DNA from: Aequorivita viscosa
GTDB taxonomy: Bacteria; Bacteroidota; Bacteroidia; Flavobacteriales; Flavobacteriaceae
Reading direction: 5' to 3'
DNA length: 64,000 nucleotides
Assembly: GCF_900106795.1 (NCBI RefSeq)
Contig: NZ_FNNS01000017.1
Coordinates: 17,405 to 81,404, forward strand
Below the pieces are notes generated by a model that saw only the letters and a program-made list of their open reading frames with translations, did not search any database and was not told the DNA's origin. Below are positions 53,687 to 62,060 of this stretch, in pieces (position 1 is the first letter of the stretch; each line of letters opens with the position of its first letter). The translations under genes were made by a program, and so were the position numbers.

Positions 53687-53712
53687 TAAAGTGGTCGAAT
53701 TCGACCACTTTA
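53687..53712. promoter_or_regulatory. Perfect 26-bp palindrome, possible operator
   Basis: The arm TAAAGTGGTCGAA is followed by its exact complement. Without a T-run it is not a good terminator. It lies about 70 bases after the toxin stop and 260 bases before hsdR, and may bind a regulator. Confidence 0.5.
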
Positions 53713-53782
53713 AAATTGGATGGTATAAACATTGGGGTTAGCGACTGCTCGCACATTCTTTTTTAGCATTGTGAGCTATTGG

Positions 53783-54091
53783 CTATCTGCGCAATATTTT
53801 TTCTAATGTTTTTGGGTTTTGGCTGCTGTTCCATATTGTAAGAATTAACAAGCGTTGGTTTTCATCGACTTCATAAATAATCAGATAATCCCTTACGATT
53901 TTAATTCTCGCATTTTTGTCGTCTGTGGGTTTACCGATTTCGGGATATTCCGATATCAATCTGACAGCCTCTTTGAAAAGTTCGTTTAGTTTTTTGCTGT
54001 AAAGATTGGATTTGTTTCTTTTATTCCAATATTCGAAAATTTCCTTTCTATCGGTTTGTGCCCTTCTCGACCAAATTATTTGTTTAACCAT
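53783..54091 (-). CDS. RelE/ParE-family toxin
   Basis: A 102-residue type II toxin, starting VKQIIWSRRAQTDRKEIFEYW, with the central SEYPEIGKPTDDKNARIKIV and the end strand YLIIYEVDENQRLLILTIW. This matches ParE/RelE toxins. Its start overlaps the antitoxin end by 16 bases, so they are translated together. It would harm growth if not neutralised. Confidence 0.88.
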   Translation of the reverse strand: MVKQIIWSRRAQTDRKEIFEYWNKRNKSNLYSKKLNELFKEAVRLISEYPEIGKPTDDKNARIKIVRDYLIIYEVDENQRLLILTIWNSSQNPKTLEKILRR

Positions 54092-54312
54092 TCGTCGATT
54101 TCTTGGTTCGCATCATCATTAGTCAAGTATTCCCCTTTTTTAATTTGCTCGCGAGCCTCGGCAACCGCAGAGATTTGTTCCATATCTAACTTGTAAGTTT
54201 CCTGCGTTTCATTTTCAAGATTGAGAAAACGGTATAATTCTTCAAGTAGATCTTTATTGTTGGATAAATTAATCTCTTCGATTAGTTTCTTTTTGATTTC
54301 TATTGTTTTCAT
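54076..54312 (-). CDS. Antitoxin of the RelE/ParE pair
   Basis: A 78-residue acidic helical protein (KTIEIKKKLIEEINLSNNKD, then LYRFLNLENETQETYKLDME). It ends in an acidic tail with EQIKKGEYLTNDDANQEIDE. This is typical of the small antitoxins that pair with ParE toxins in Bacteroidota. It is upstream of the toxin and overlaps it by 16 bases. Confidence 0.85.
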   Translation of the reverse strand: MKTIEIKKKLIEEINLSNNKDLLEELYRFLNLENETQETYKLDMEQISAVAEAREQIKKGEYLTNDDANQEIDEWLNK

Positions 54313-54377
54313 AGCCTGAATATTTTTATCAAGATACTATTTTTTAGTCAAATGAATAGCGAGAGATTCGGATAAGA

Positions 54378-54425
54378 CTATATTTCAACCCTCACTTCCC
54401 CTGTCAACAACCGCTGCATCAATCG
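54378..54425 (-). pseudogene. hsdS 3' fragment (scar)
   Basis: Sixteen codons, RLMQRLLTGEVRVEI and a stop, match the end of full HsdS (GLMQRLLTGEKRVKI). A 20-base stretch is identical (54403-54422 and 56513-56532). Confidence 0.8.
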
Positions 54426-54583
54426 TATGAAGTATCAATTTGTTGTAACCGCCCCATCATCCTTGTAAAACCATCTCGCTCCTGTACCGCTTTTTCAGGA
54501 GTTATATAGTCCCAGCCTAACTTCTGAAGCAGATTCAGGGCAGGGGTTTGGGAGTCTTGGGATTCGGTGTAGTTGACTTTCAT
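54419..54583 (-). pseudogene. hsdR 5' fragment (scar)
   Basis: A 54-codon frame starts three bases after the OLD stop and reads MKVNYTESQDSQTPALNLL, then QKLGWDYITPEKAVQERDGF. This copies hsdR codons 3-42. Bases 54462-54574 match 53297-53412 with a 3-base gap and a few changes. After TTTACAAG homology ends, and the tail is unrelated until the hsdS fragment. Confidence 0.85.
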
Positions 54584-54586
54584 TAC

Positions 54587-56476
54587 TTATAATTTTGAAG
54601 AAACTTCAATTTGAGTAAGCCAAGATTTAACTTCGTCATACCCACCAGTCTCTTTTAACCTAACAATTGTCATTTGCTCAACAGCTTGTGTGTTTAACAA
54701 CTTCTTTTTTCTATCTGATTTTTCCTTTTGCTTTATAATATCCAAGGAAGCCCAATCGCCACCACCTAGTGTATAAGTGTGCTCTGCAACCAATGTTGGA
54801 ACATCATCTTTTTCATCTATAATCGTCAATTCGCATTTGGCTCCATTGACGGCATAGGCCTCGTTAATAGCCTCGTGATGTAAATAATTTTCTAGTTCCC
54901 TACGCGAAGTGTTAAAACCTACTTTTGTGGGTTCTCCCTTTCCATTTATTTCTGCCACCGCTTGAATATAACTTGCATCGTCTCCATCATAAATATGAAC
55001 TTCTGGTTTACCCAATCCCGACAAATAACTATTTTCCACATAATGTTTAAGCGAAGAGCCGCCTGTTATTACCCATCCAATACTTTCATCACTTAAATTT
55101 ATTGTTCCCTCTCCTTCATTTACATAAATGGCACTATAGCGTTTTAACGCTAATACATCATTATTTCCTTCCACATAAACTAAAACTCGAACAGAATCTT
55201 TAGGGTTAGGTAATATTCCTAAAGTAGCAATAACTGCATCAATTGTTTCTTGAATTTCTTGGTCATTATCAAAGTTCCAAGCATTACGTATTTCTAAACC
55301 ATCTTCAGTATTTACAACATATCTTAAGGATTGTACTGGAATTTCTCTAACTAGATTGGCGCTATGAGATGTAAAAAAAACTTGCGTATTTTCACTTTCA
55401 CTTAACTCTATAAGAGATTGTATAAGTAGCATCTGGTGATTAGGATGCTGAGACGTTTCCGGTTCCTCTATAGCATAAATTATGGCTGGAGCATTCTTGT
55501 CTGCTTTTCTTTTTTCTGCTTGAGCTTGAAAAAAGCTTAATAGCACCAATCTACGTACACCGCTTCCTCTTTTATTAAGTGGTATCCCTTCATCATTAAA
55601 TAGAGTTAGGTCAAATAGACCTTTCCAATTGGGTTGTTTTCTTAAATCAGACTTTAAAGTTTCAGCAAGTGAAGCGTCGATTTCAGTTAGCTTTTTTATT
55701 ATGCTATCTGCAACTGCTGTTGATTGTTCTCTAACCATATCCTCAATTTCTTGAAGCTTGATTTGAATTGCATCAATAGCTAAAGTTTCTTCTATTGCAC
55801 TCTTCATGGGATCTTGAACGTCACCATCTTTATCATCAAGACTTTTATCTACCTTGAAAAGAGAATAAATTGGCAACATTGCATTAACCTTACCCCAAAT
55901 TGCTTTTAAATTATTTTCAGTTGTCAAACTTCCGTCCACTTTTATCCTCCCATTAACCTTTTCTCTACCGAAATGATTTCTAAAAGCAGTACGAATAGGT
56001 GGATTTTTAGTTTTAGTAACTCCGGTTAAGTCAACACCAAACTCTTCTGCTTTAGCTTTGAGAGTTCCATTTTTTAATTCTAACAAGCTGGATAATTCAG
56101 GATGAGAATAATTGTATGCATTAAGAAAAATAGATTTACCAACTGTTTTTCCAACCTTAAAAACTCTTACAATCTCTAGGTTACCTACCTCATTAAGTAT
56201 TCCTTCTTCTTCGGGGCTGGTCTCTATAGAGGTATCAAGTATCAAAGTTTCTGGTATTCCTGAAAATTCACAAGTGATTTCAATATCAGTTCCATCGCTA
56301 TTTGTTGACAAATCTCCCGTATCAATATTGTCATTAAAAAAAGCATCCAAAGCTTCCATAATTGTTGACTTGCCCGCATCATTTTTTCCAATCAAGCAGT
56401 TTAAATCATCTACTTTAAATACAGTCTCATTTTTATAACATCGATAATTCTTAATTGTTAGTTTTTCTAACTTCAT
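54587..56476 (-). CDS. OLD-family ATPase with TOPRIM nuclease domain
   Basis: A 629-residue protein. The N-terminal ATPase is of ABC/SMC type: Walker A GKNDAGKST (30-38), signature-like NKRGSGVRRLVLL and Walker B AIIYAIEEPETSQHPN. The C-terminal TOPRIM domain has VYVEGNNDVLAL and the metal pair in HIYDGDDASY. OLD nucleases cut DNA, and some act in phage defence (GajA of Gabija). No GajB-like helicase is present. It overlaps the hsdS stop by 4 bases (ATGA), which places it in the R-M operon. Confidence 0.9.
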   Translation of the reverse strand: MKLEKLTIKNYRCYKNETVFKVDDLNCLIGKNDAGKSTIMEALDAFFNDNIDTGDLSTNSDGTDIEITCEFSGIPETLILDTSIETSPEEEGILNEVGNLEIVRVFKVGKTVGKSIFLNAYNYSHPELSSLLELKNGTLKAKAEEFGVDLTGVTKTKNPPIRTAFRNHFGREKVNGRIKVDGSLTTENNLKAIWGKVNAMLPIYSLFKVDKSLDDKDGDVQDPMKSAIEETLAIDAIQIKLQEIEDMVREQSTAVADSIIKKLTEIDASLAETLKSDLRKQPNWKGLFDLTLFNDEGIPLNKRGSGVRRLVLLSFFQAQAEKRKADKNAPAIIYAIEEPETSQHPNHQMLLIQSLIELSESENTQVFFTSHSANLVREIPVQSLRYVVNTEDGLEIRNAWNFDNDQEIQETIDAVIATLGILPNPKDSVRVLVYVEGNNDVLALKRYSAIYVNEGEGTINLSDESIGWVITGGSSLKHYVENSYLSGLGKPEVHIYDGDDASYIQAVAEINGKGEPTKVGFNTSRRELENYLHHEAINEAYAVNGAKCELTIIDEKDDVPTLVAEHTYTLGGGDWASLDIIKQKEKSDRKKKLLNTQAVEQMTIVRLKETGGYDEVKSWLTQIEVSSKL

Positions 56477-57819
56477 AGTTCTATTTTTTTAATTTTCACT
56501 CTTTTCTCCCCAGTCAACAACCGCTGCATCAACCCCCGCTTCTGCCCCCGAAGCCTAGCAAGTTCACTTTGCAATAATCCTATTTCTTTATCCGCAGCAC
56601 TTAAAACGGAAGCTATTTTTTGTTGTTCAGGAAGAGGTGGCATTTTTAAAATTAAATTTCTAAAATCGGTTGTAGACAATTCCAAAAAGGTGCTACCACT
56701 AGCTTTCCTCATAAAAATGGTTTTTGATTGTTTAAGTTTATAATAAATAAACTCAACTTCGTTGTTTTCATTTACATTAAGACTCTTAAAACCTTGATTT
56801 GTACATGCTTCAACTTTAGATATTGCCAACTCCCCTATTGTAGCTCTAGTACAAATAACTATCGTATTTTTTGGAAAGATGGTCGCTGATGAGTTTTTAA
56901 GACCCTTTAATGTTATTTTTCTTCTAGATTTTTGAATGTATTTACCTGCTCCTCTAATTTCCGAGGGTGTATACCAAGTAATTTCACCACCCCAATAGTC
57001 CTCTACTTCCGACGAAGGGGTACCACCCGTAAAAACTTCACCTAAATCCTTTAATTTTTTTGCTTTCCACTCCCCCTCAAACCCCTCAAACCGTTTCTTC
57101 CCTGTCAACAACAATTGCATCAACCCTTTTTTAAACTCCTGTTTTGCGGTGATAAGCTGTTCTTGTTTTGCAATGGCACTATCCCAAGTGGAGAGGATGG
57201 TGGCTATTTTTTGTTGCTCTGGGAGTGTAGGTAATACTATTTTAAATTTTTGGAGATTCCCTTTTGAGATTCCATATACTTTGCTTCCAGTTGCAATTGT
57301 TTTTAAGGCTTTTTTTACTAGAGGGTTTCTAAAAATATAGACTCTAAAACCTTCCGCCGTTTTGTTGGTTTTATCCCTAAAAGCAAAAGTATGTAAGCCG
57401 CTTATCACTTTTCTTTCATTGACATTTTTAAGTTCAATGGCCTCTCCCACACCCTCATAATCTTCGGAAGCATCAGCAACAACCAAATCACCATCTTTTA
57501 AAAAGTCTGAAGTTTGTGATATAGCTATTTCCTTATTTATTTTCGGAACTCGGCTCTCATTTTCGAAATCTAAAATCGGGCGTTTATAAGTCGCATGAAT
57601 ATCCCCATAGTGAATATTATAAACCCCTTCTTCCTCTTCATAATTCAATTGATTTCTTGAAAGTGAATTGGAACTTAAAAAATCAAACACCTCATCGATT
57701 CTTGGCGTTTCCCAATCCTCTGGTATCCAACCCAATTTTGTTTTTTTATAGCCTTCTTTTATCGTAAAGGATTTTTCTCCAATTGAACTTAAAGAAATAG
57801 TAGCTGATATTGCACTCAT
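56473..57819 (-). CDS. hsdS: Type I restriction enzyme specificity subunit
   Basis: A 448-residue specificity subunit with two target-recognition domains. Each is followed by conserved spacers: LPEQQKIATILSTWDSAIAKQ and LPEQQKIASVLSAADKEIG. Repeated helix ends GLMQLLLTGKKRFEGF and GLMQRLLTGEKRVKI mark the two halves. TRD1 is preceded by KTKLGWIPEDWETPRIDEVF and TRD2 by GEVFTGGTPSSEVEDYWGG. It sets the DNA site for HsdM and HsdR. The target sequence cannot be read from the protein. Confidence 0.94.
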   Translation of the reverse strand: MSAISATISLSSIGEKSFTIKEGYKKTKLGWIPEDWETPRIDEVFDFLSSNSLSRNQLNYEEEEGVYNIHYGDIHATYKRPILDFENESRVPKINKEIAISQTSDFLKDGDLVVADASEDYEGVGEAIELKNVNERKVISGLHTFAFRDKTNKTAEGFRVYIFRNPLVKKALKTIATGSKVYGISKGNLQKFKIVLPTLPEQQKIATILSTWDSAIAKQEQLITAKQEFKKGLMQLLLTGKKRFEGFEGEWKAKKLKDLGEVFTGGTPSSEVEDYWGGEITWYTPSEIRGAGKYIQKSRRKITLKGLKNSSATIFPKNTIVICTRATIGELAISKVEACTNQGFKSLNVNENNEVEFIYYKLKQSKTIFMRKASGSTFLELSTTDFRNLILKMPPLPEQQKIASVLSAADKEIGLLQSELARLRGQKRGLMQRLLTGEKRVKIKKIEL

Positions 57820-57827
57820 ATTTTGAT

Positions 57828-59285
57828 TTATTGAATTAAATGGTCCTTTTCAATTTTTGATAAGGTGTCATATAGTATTTTGAAAAGATCCGTACCCCTA
57901 AGTTTTTCAACTGAATTTGGAATTATCGAAACACCATAGGACCGCTCCATGGGGAAATGATGCAGTCTATATTGGATTTCTATGGGGGAATCAACGGAAG
58001 GGGAATACCCCAAATTCTGATCAACTTTAAAATCGTGTCCATTGATATCTAAAACGGCTAAACAGTGTTCAATAATGGGAATTATTTCTCTCTGATTAGA
58101 ATCCATACTTCCCATTTTATGCATTATTTTTTCTACAGCTTTTAACAAATCTTCCCATTCCTCAAAAACGTGTAACAATAGTTTTGTGATCAATAAAATA
58201 GAAAATTGTCTTCCACTAAAAGATTTTGTGGAGCCCTTAAATTTTATGGGTTTAGAACTGATTGAAAAAGGGGAGTTTAGTATCTTTAATAATCTGCGCG
58301 GTATTACGGTATTCGCCTCAATCAACTTCTCAAATAGGAAAGTTGCGTCATCAAGCAAACCCTTATCTATAGAGAGCGCTATACTTCCTCCGTTTATTTG
58401 GATGGTATTAAGAAGCCGGCGAATTTCTTTTTTAAGGCCAATAGCATTTGAAAATTCGAATATTTTATAAGAATAAAATTTGTCTATATATCCTGTATAA
58501 TCCACATTCGTCCCATATCTATTCCCAAAAATGTTTCGTACATTTTGTTGGTCAAAAACAAGGACAATCTTATCAAAGTCAAATTTATTATCATTACCGT
58601 TTTTATCGATTTGTGCAGCCAATACGTTCAAAATCCTAAATATATGTTCCGGATCTATACGATCTAAATCATCAATAACAAGGACTGTTTTTTTCTTTTG
58701 GTCGTTATCTTTTAATTGATTGACCAATTGACAAATTAACTGAGTATAAAAATCTTCTTCCTTTGTAGAGCCAGGTTTTTGAGTAAATGCTTCCAAATAT
58801 TCTAAAACTGAAGCTTTATCATCTATTTGTATTCCTTTAAATTCATCTTCAAATTGTTTTAGAAGTTTCTTCAAATTTTCGGCAACACCAAACAGTGACT
58901 TTCCAATCAATGGAATGCTCGCAATGAGCGGGGTAAAAGCATCGAGTACTTTTTTTCCATTTTCTTGAAAAAAGAAAGGCAAATAATCTAGTTTACTAAA
59001 ATCCTCTTTTTCGAAATCTACATTTTTACCTAAAAGCTCATATAGAAGATCGAATTTTATTAATTCAAAAATATCCTCATTGGAAGCTACTGAATAGTTA
59101 ACAGGATAAAGATGGATAGCTTCATATTCCTCCTGATTTTTAAAAAACTCATTTAAAAAATAGGTTTTCCCAGCACCAAAAGGTGCAGACAGGATAATCC
59201 GATCATTAAAATCAATATCCAGATGCCTGCGAAATTTCTCGCTTGGTTCATCTATTTCGAATTTAAATACTTCTTCTGAACTCAT
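57828..59285 (-). CDS. KAP-family P-loop NTPase
   Basis: A 485-residue NTPase. Walker A is APFGAGKTYF (34-43) and Walker B is VLVIDDLDRIDPEHIF, as in KAP NTPases, several of which act in phage exclusion. A hydrophobic stretch (VLDAFTPLIASIPLIGKSLF) lies between the two motifs, where KAP proteins have membrane insertion segments, but it is short here. The start overlaps the RhuM stop by 4 bases. The function in an R-M operon is not established. Confidence 0.88.
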   Translation of the reverse strand: MSSEEVFKFEIDEPSEKFRRHLDIDFNDRIILSAPFGAGKTYFLNEFFKNQEEYEAIHLYPVNYSVASNEDIFELIKFDLLYELLGKNVDFEKEDFSKLDYLPFFFQENGKKVLDAFTPLIASIPLIGKSLFGVAENLKKLLKQFEDEFKGIQIDDKASVLEYLEAFTQKPGSTKEEDFYTQLICQLVNQLKDNDQKKKTVLVIDDLDRIDPEHIFRILNVLAAQIDKNGNDNKFDFDKIVLVFDQQNVRNIFGNRYGTNVDYTGYIDKFYSYKIFEFSNAIGLKKEIRRLLNTIQINGGSIALSIDKGLLDDATFLFEKLIEANTVIPRRLLKILNSPFSISSKPIKFKGSTKSFSGRQFSILLITKLLLHVFEEWEDLLKAVEKIMHKMGSMDSNQREIIPIIEHCLAVLDINGHDFKVDQNLGYSPSVDSPIEIQYRLHHFPMERSYGVSIIPNSVEKLRGTDLFKILYDTLSKIEKDHLIQ

Positions 59286-60280
59286 TTCTTTTTTAACCTT
59301 TTTACTATCCTATCAAAATCCGATACAAAGTTTTTATCCTGAATCGGCACAAATTTTTCGTATTCTTCTTCAGCTAACTTCTTGGCTACTACTGCCGTTA
59401 TTTTCCCGGAATCTTGCAGGACTTCATAATCGTTAAATTGTAAGAAACCATCCAGCTTACCAATCCAGTCCTTCATTTTCATTGGATTTTGACGTTCCGC
59501 TTGCAGTTCAGCAAAATCCAAATACATGGTAACAATGCGCTCCAAAGCCTTTATTTCATCTTCCTCCAAATAATTTTTGGCGGTGCCCACGTCCGATTTT
59601 AATATTTTTCCGGCAGGTGCATTTTTCCAAGTAGTCAATCCCATATTCTCCTTTTTGGCATCGGCTCGAAGTTTTATGATTTCCGCTGCCGTTCTACCAG
59701 TAATAGCCCAATGCAGTTTGTTCTGGACGGTTTTGAAAAAGGAACGGGTAATTGGTGCGCTCGGATCATAATCAATACTGGCTTCGGCATATATATCGGT
59801 AATCTTTTGATAAAACCTCCGCTCCGAAGCTCGTATGGAACGAATGCGCTCCAATAATTCATCAAAATAATCCCGGCCGAAATTTTTAGCTTGCTTTAAC
59901 CTGTCATCATCCAAAACAAAACCTTTGATGATGAATTCTTTTAAAGTTTTAGTTGCCCAAATTCTAAACTGAGTGGCATTAAAACTGTTTACGCGATAGC
60001 CTACGGAGATGATGGCATCGAGATTGTAAAACTCAATTTCTCGCTGAACCTGCCGAGAGCCTTCTGTTTGAACTGTTCGAATTTTTCGAATAGTTGCCAT
60101 CTCATCCAGTTCTCCCGATTTAAAAATTTCCTTTAAATGATAATTGATCGTGTGAACCTCAACCCCAAATAATTCGGCCATCTTCTTTTGGGAGAGCCAA
60201 AATGTTTCATCCTCAAAGCGAATATCCAACTTCACTTCGCCATTGGGTGTCGTGTAAAAGATAATTTCAGATTCTTTCAT
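59282..60280 (-). CDS. RhuM-family protein
   Basis: A 332-residue protein of the RhuM family. The first part is helix-turn-helix-like (FWLSQKKMAELFGVEVHTIN). Later follow the typical NSFNATQFRIWATKTLKEFI and GKITAVVAKKLAEEEYEKF. RhuM-like proteins often occur within type I R-M operons and islands and may act as toxins or regulators, but their function is not proved. It overlaps its neighbours on both sides: ATGA with KilA-N and ATGA with the KAP gene. Confidence 0.9.
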   Translation of the reverse strand: MKESEIIFYTTPNGEVKLDIRFEDETFWLSQKKMAELFGVEVHTINYHLKEIFKSGELDEMATIRKIRTVQTEGSRQVQREIEFYNLDAIISVGYRVNSFNATQFRIWATKTLKEFIIKGFVLDDDRLKQAKNFGRDYFDELLERIRSIRASERRFYQKITDIYAEASIDYDPSAPITRSFFKTVQNKLHWAITGRTAAEIIKLRADAKKENMGLTTWKNAPAGKILKSDVGTAKNYLEEDEIKALERIVTMYLDFAELQAERQNPMKMKDWIGKLDGFLQFNDYEVLQDSGKITAVVAKKLAEEEYEKFVPIQDKNFVSDFDRIVKRLKKK

Positions 60281-60519
60281 ATCAATGCTTCATTTTTAAT
60301 TCCCTCGAATTCGAGGGAATTAAAATCCGTGTTGTTCAATTGCTCCCAAACACCTAAAAACAAGATGGTATCTTTATTTTTTAACCATTGTTCTATAAGA
60401 GCGCTTCCTCCTTCAAAACTTTTGACCATATCTGTCAAAGAAATAAAGTCTAAATCATTTTCTGTATAAATGCTTACTTCACTAACTTTTACATTTATAG
60501 ATGATTGCCTCTTTGCCAT
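60277..60519 (-). CDS. KilA-N domain protein, truncated
   Basis: An 80-residue protein with the start of a KilA-N domain: VSIYTENDLDFISLTDMVKS, then FEGGSALIEQWLKNKDTILF. It ends abruptly after FLGVWEQLNNTDFNSLEFEGI at the RhuM start. Full KilA-N proteins have about 200 or more residues, with a further C-terminal domain. It may be a truncated gene, or a short form kept as a DNA-binding part. Confidence 0.78.
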   Translation of the reverse strand: MAKRQSSINVKVSEVSIYTENDLDFISLTDMVKSFEGGSALIEQWLKNKDTILFLGVWEQLNNTDFNSLEFEGIKNEALI

Positions 60520-60540
60520 ATTTCATTCTTTAGTTCTCAA

Positions 60541-62049
60541 TTATAAACCCAACTCTTTTAAATACCCTTCCATCTCCGCCTTCACTTCTACCAACTCCTT
60601 TTCCAACTGCGCAATTTCCTGTTTTGTTGCTTCCATATCCACAGGCTCCTCCTCTTCAAAGGTGTCCACATATCGCGGAATGTTGAGGTTAAAATCATTC
60701 TCCTTTATCTCTTCCAATGGCGCCACATGACTGTACTTTGGAATTTCTGAAAACCCTTGGTATGCGGCTACTATCTTCTCAACATCCTTTTTCCGCAATC
60801 GGTTCTGCTTTTTGCCATCATCAAACTCCTTACTGGCATCGATAAACAAAGTATCGCTATTCGTTTTGGCCTTGTTGAAAATAAGGATAGCTGCAGGAAT
60901 ACCTGTGCCAAAGAAAAGATTTGGAGGCAATCCTACCACAGCTTCCAATAAATTCTCCTCGATAAGTGCCTCCCGAATTTTTCCTTCGCTGCCGCCTCTA
61001 AATAAAACTCCGTGCGGCACAATCACTCCTACCCGACCGTTTGGCAAGGTGGTCTCTATCATATGCAGTATAAAAGCATAATCCCCCTTCGATTTTGGTG
61101 GAATCCCACGCAAATACCTTCTATGCCTATCGGCTTCCGCATTTTCATGTCCCCATTTATCAAGTGAAAATGGCGGATTAGCTACCACCACATCAAACTT
61201 CATCAACCCGTTGCCTTCCAATAATTGTGGATTGTTCAAGGTATCGCACCACTCTATTCGCGCAGCATCCATTCCGTGGATAAAACAGTTCATCTTGCTC
61301 AATGCCCAAGTGTCGCCATTGCTCTCCTGCCCGTAAATAGCGAAGTCCCTCGACGGGTTGCCGTCTTTATCTTTAACCTCCTCTGCAACTTGCACTAAAA
61401 GCGACGCGGAACCTGCAGTTGGGTCGAAGATTCGATCTCCCGCTTTTGGGGCTACCAGCTTGGCCAATAGTTGTGACACCTCTTTTGGTGTAAAAAACTC
61501 CCCGCCTTTCTTTCCGGCTCCCGAAGCAAATTTCTCCAAGAGATACATATACGCCTCTCCCAAAACATCCTGCTTGCCATCCCATAAGGAAGGACGAAAA
61601 TCGAGCTCTGGCTTTGCAAAATCGTTAATGAGGTTAAGCAATCTGCGGTTTCGGTCTTTGGTCTGCCCCAATTTCTCTGAATTGAAACTGATGTTTCTAA
61701 AAACGCCGTCCAATTTTTCAATGTTCTTTTCCTCAATCTTGGAGAGTATCTTGTCTATTTTTTCACCAATATCAGAGTCATTTCTATGGTCGTATATATA
61801 ATCATAGGTACAGTTCTCAGGCAGCACAAAACGCTCGCGGTTTAGTTTGCGCTTTATTAATTCTTCATCATCTCCGTACTGTTTTTTGTATTCGTTGTAA
61901 TGGTCCTTCCATACATCGCTCAAGTATTTAACGAACATAAAAACCAAGATATAGTTTTTGTATTCCGATGAATCAAAGGCACCTCGGAAGGTATCACACG
62001 CATTCCAAAGCATCTTATTTATCTGATCTTGACTGGGTTTTTCTTGCAT
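60541..62049 (-). CDS. hsdM: Type I DNA methyltransferase subunit
   Basis: A 502-residue N6-adenine methyltransferase. The helical N-terminal domain (1-150) is followed by the AdoMet motif DPTAGSASLLVQ (209-220) and the catalytic NPPF (291-294) in VVANPPFSLDKWGH. The C-terminal part includes NLNIPRYVDTFEEEE and a final coiled coil. It pairs with HsdS to protect host DNA. It starts 11 bases after the half-size HsdS stop. Confidence 0.96.
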   Translation of the reverse strand: MQEKPSQDQINKMLWNACDTFRGAFDSSEYKNYILVFMFVKYLSDVWKDHYNEYKKQYGDDEELIKRKLNRERFVLPENCTYDYIYDHRNDSDIGEKIDKILSKIEEKNIEKLDGVFRNISFNSEKLGQTKDRNRRLLNLINDFAKPELDFRPSLWDGKQDVLGEAYMYLLEKFASGAGKKGGEFFTPKEVSQLLAKLVAPKAGDRIFDPTAGSASLLVQVAEEVKDKDGNPSRDFAIYGQESNGDTWALSKMNCFIHGMDAARIEWCDTLNNPQLLEGNGLMKFDVVVANPPFSLDKWGHENAEADRHRRYLRGIPPKSKGDYAFILHMIETTLPNGRVGVIVPHGVLFRGGSEGKIREALIEENLLEAVVGLPPNLFFGTGIPAAILIFNKAKTNSDTLFIDASKEFDDGKKQNRLRKKDVEKIVAAYQGFSEIPKYSHVAPLEEIKENDFNLNIPRYVDTFEEEEPVDMEATKQEIAQLEKELVEVKAEMEGYLKELGL

Positions 62050-62060
62050 TATTATATATT

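Larger units (their letters stand above)
53425..53782. other. hsdR upstream stretch with a hairpin and a palindrome
   Basis: No gene is seen. AAACCTAAG (53547-53555) pairs with CTTAGGTTT (53563-53571), followed by T's on the plus strand. A perfect 26-bp palindrome lies at 53687-53712. Probably holds the hsdR promoter and the terminator of the toxin gene. Confidence 0.55.

Noticed and set aside
54587..56476. Gabija system
   Set aside because: GajA-like layout but no GajB helicase gene in the island.
61358..61801. Plus-strand 147-codon frame opposite hsdM
   Set aside because: Antisense of a conserved methyltransferase with no start signals.
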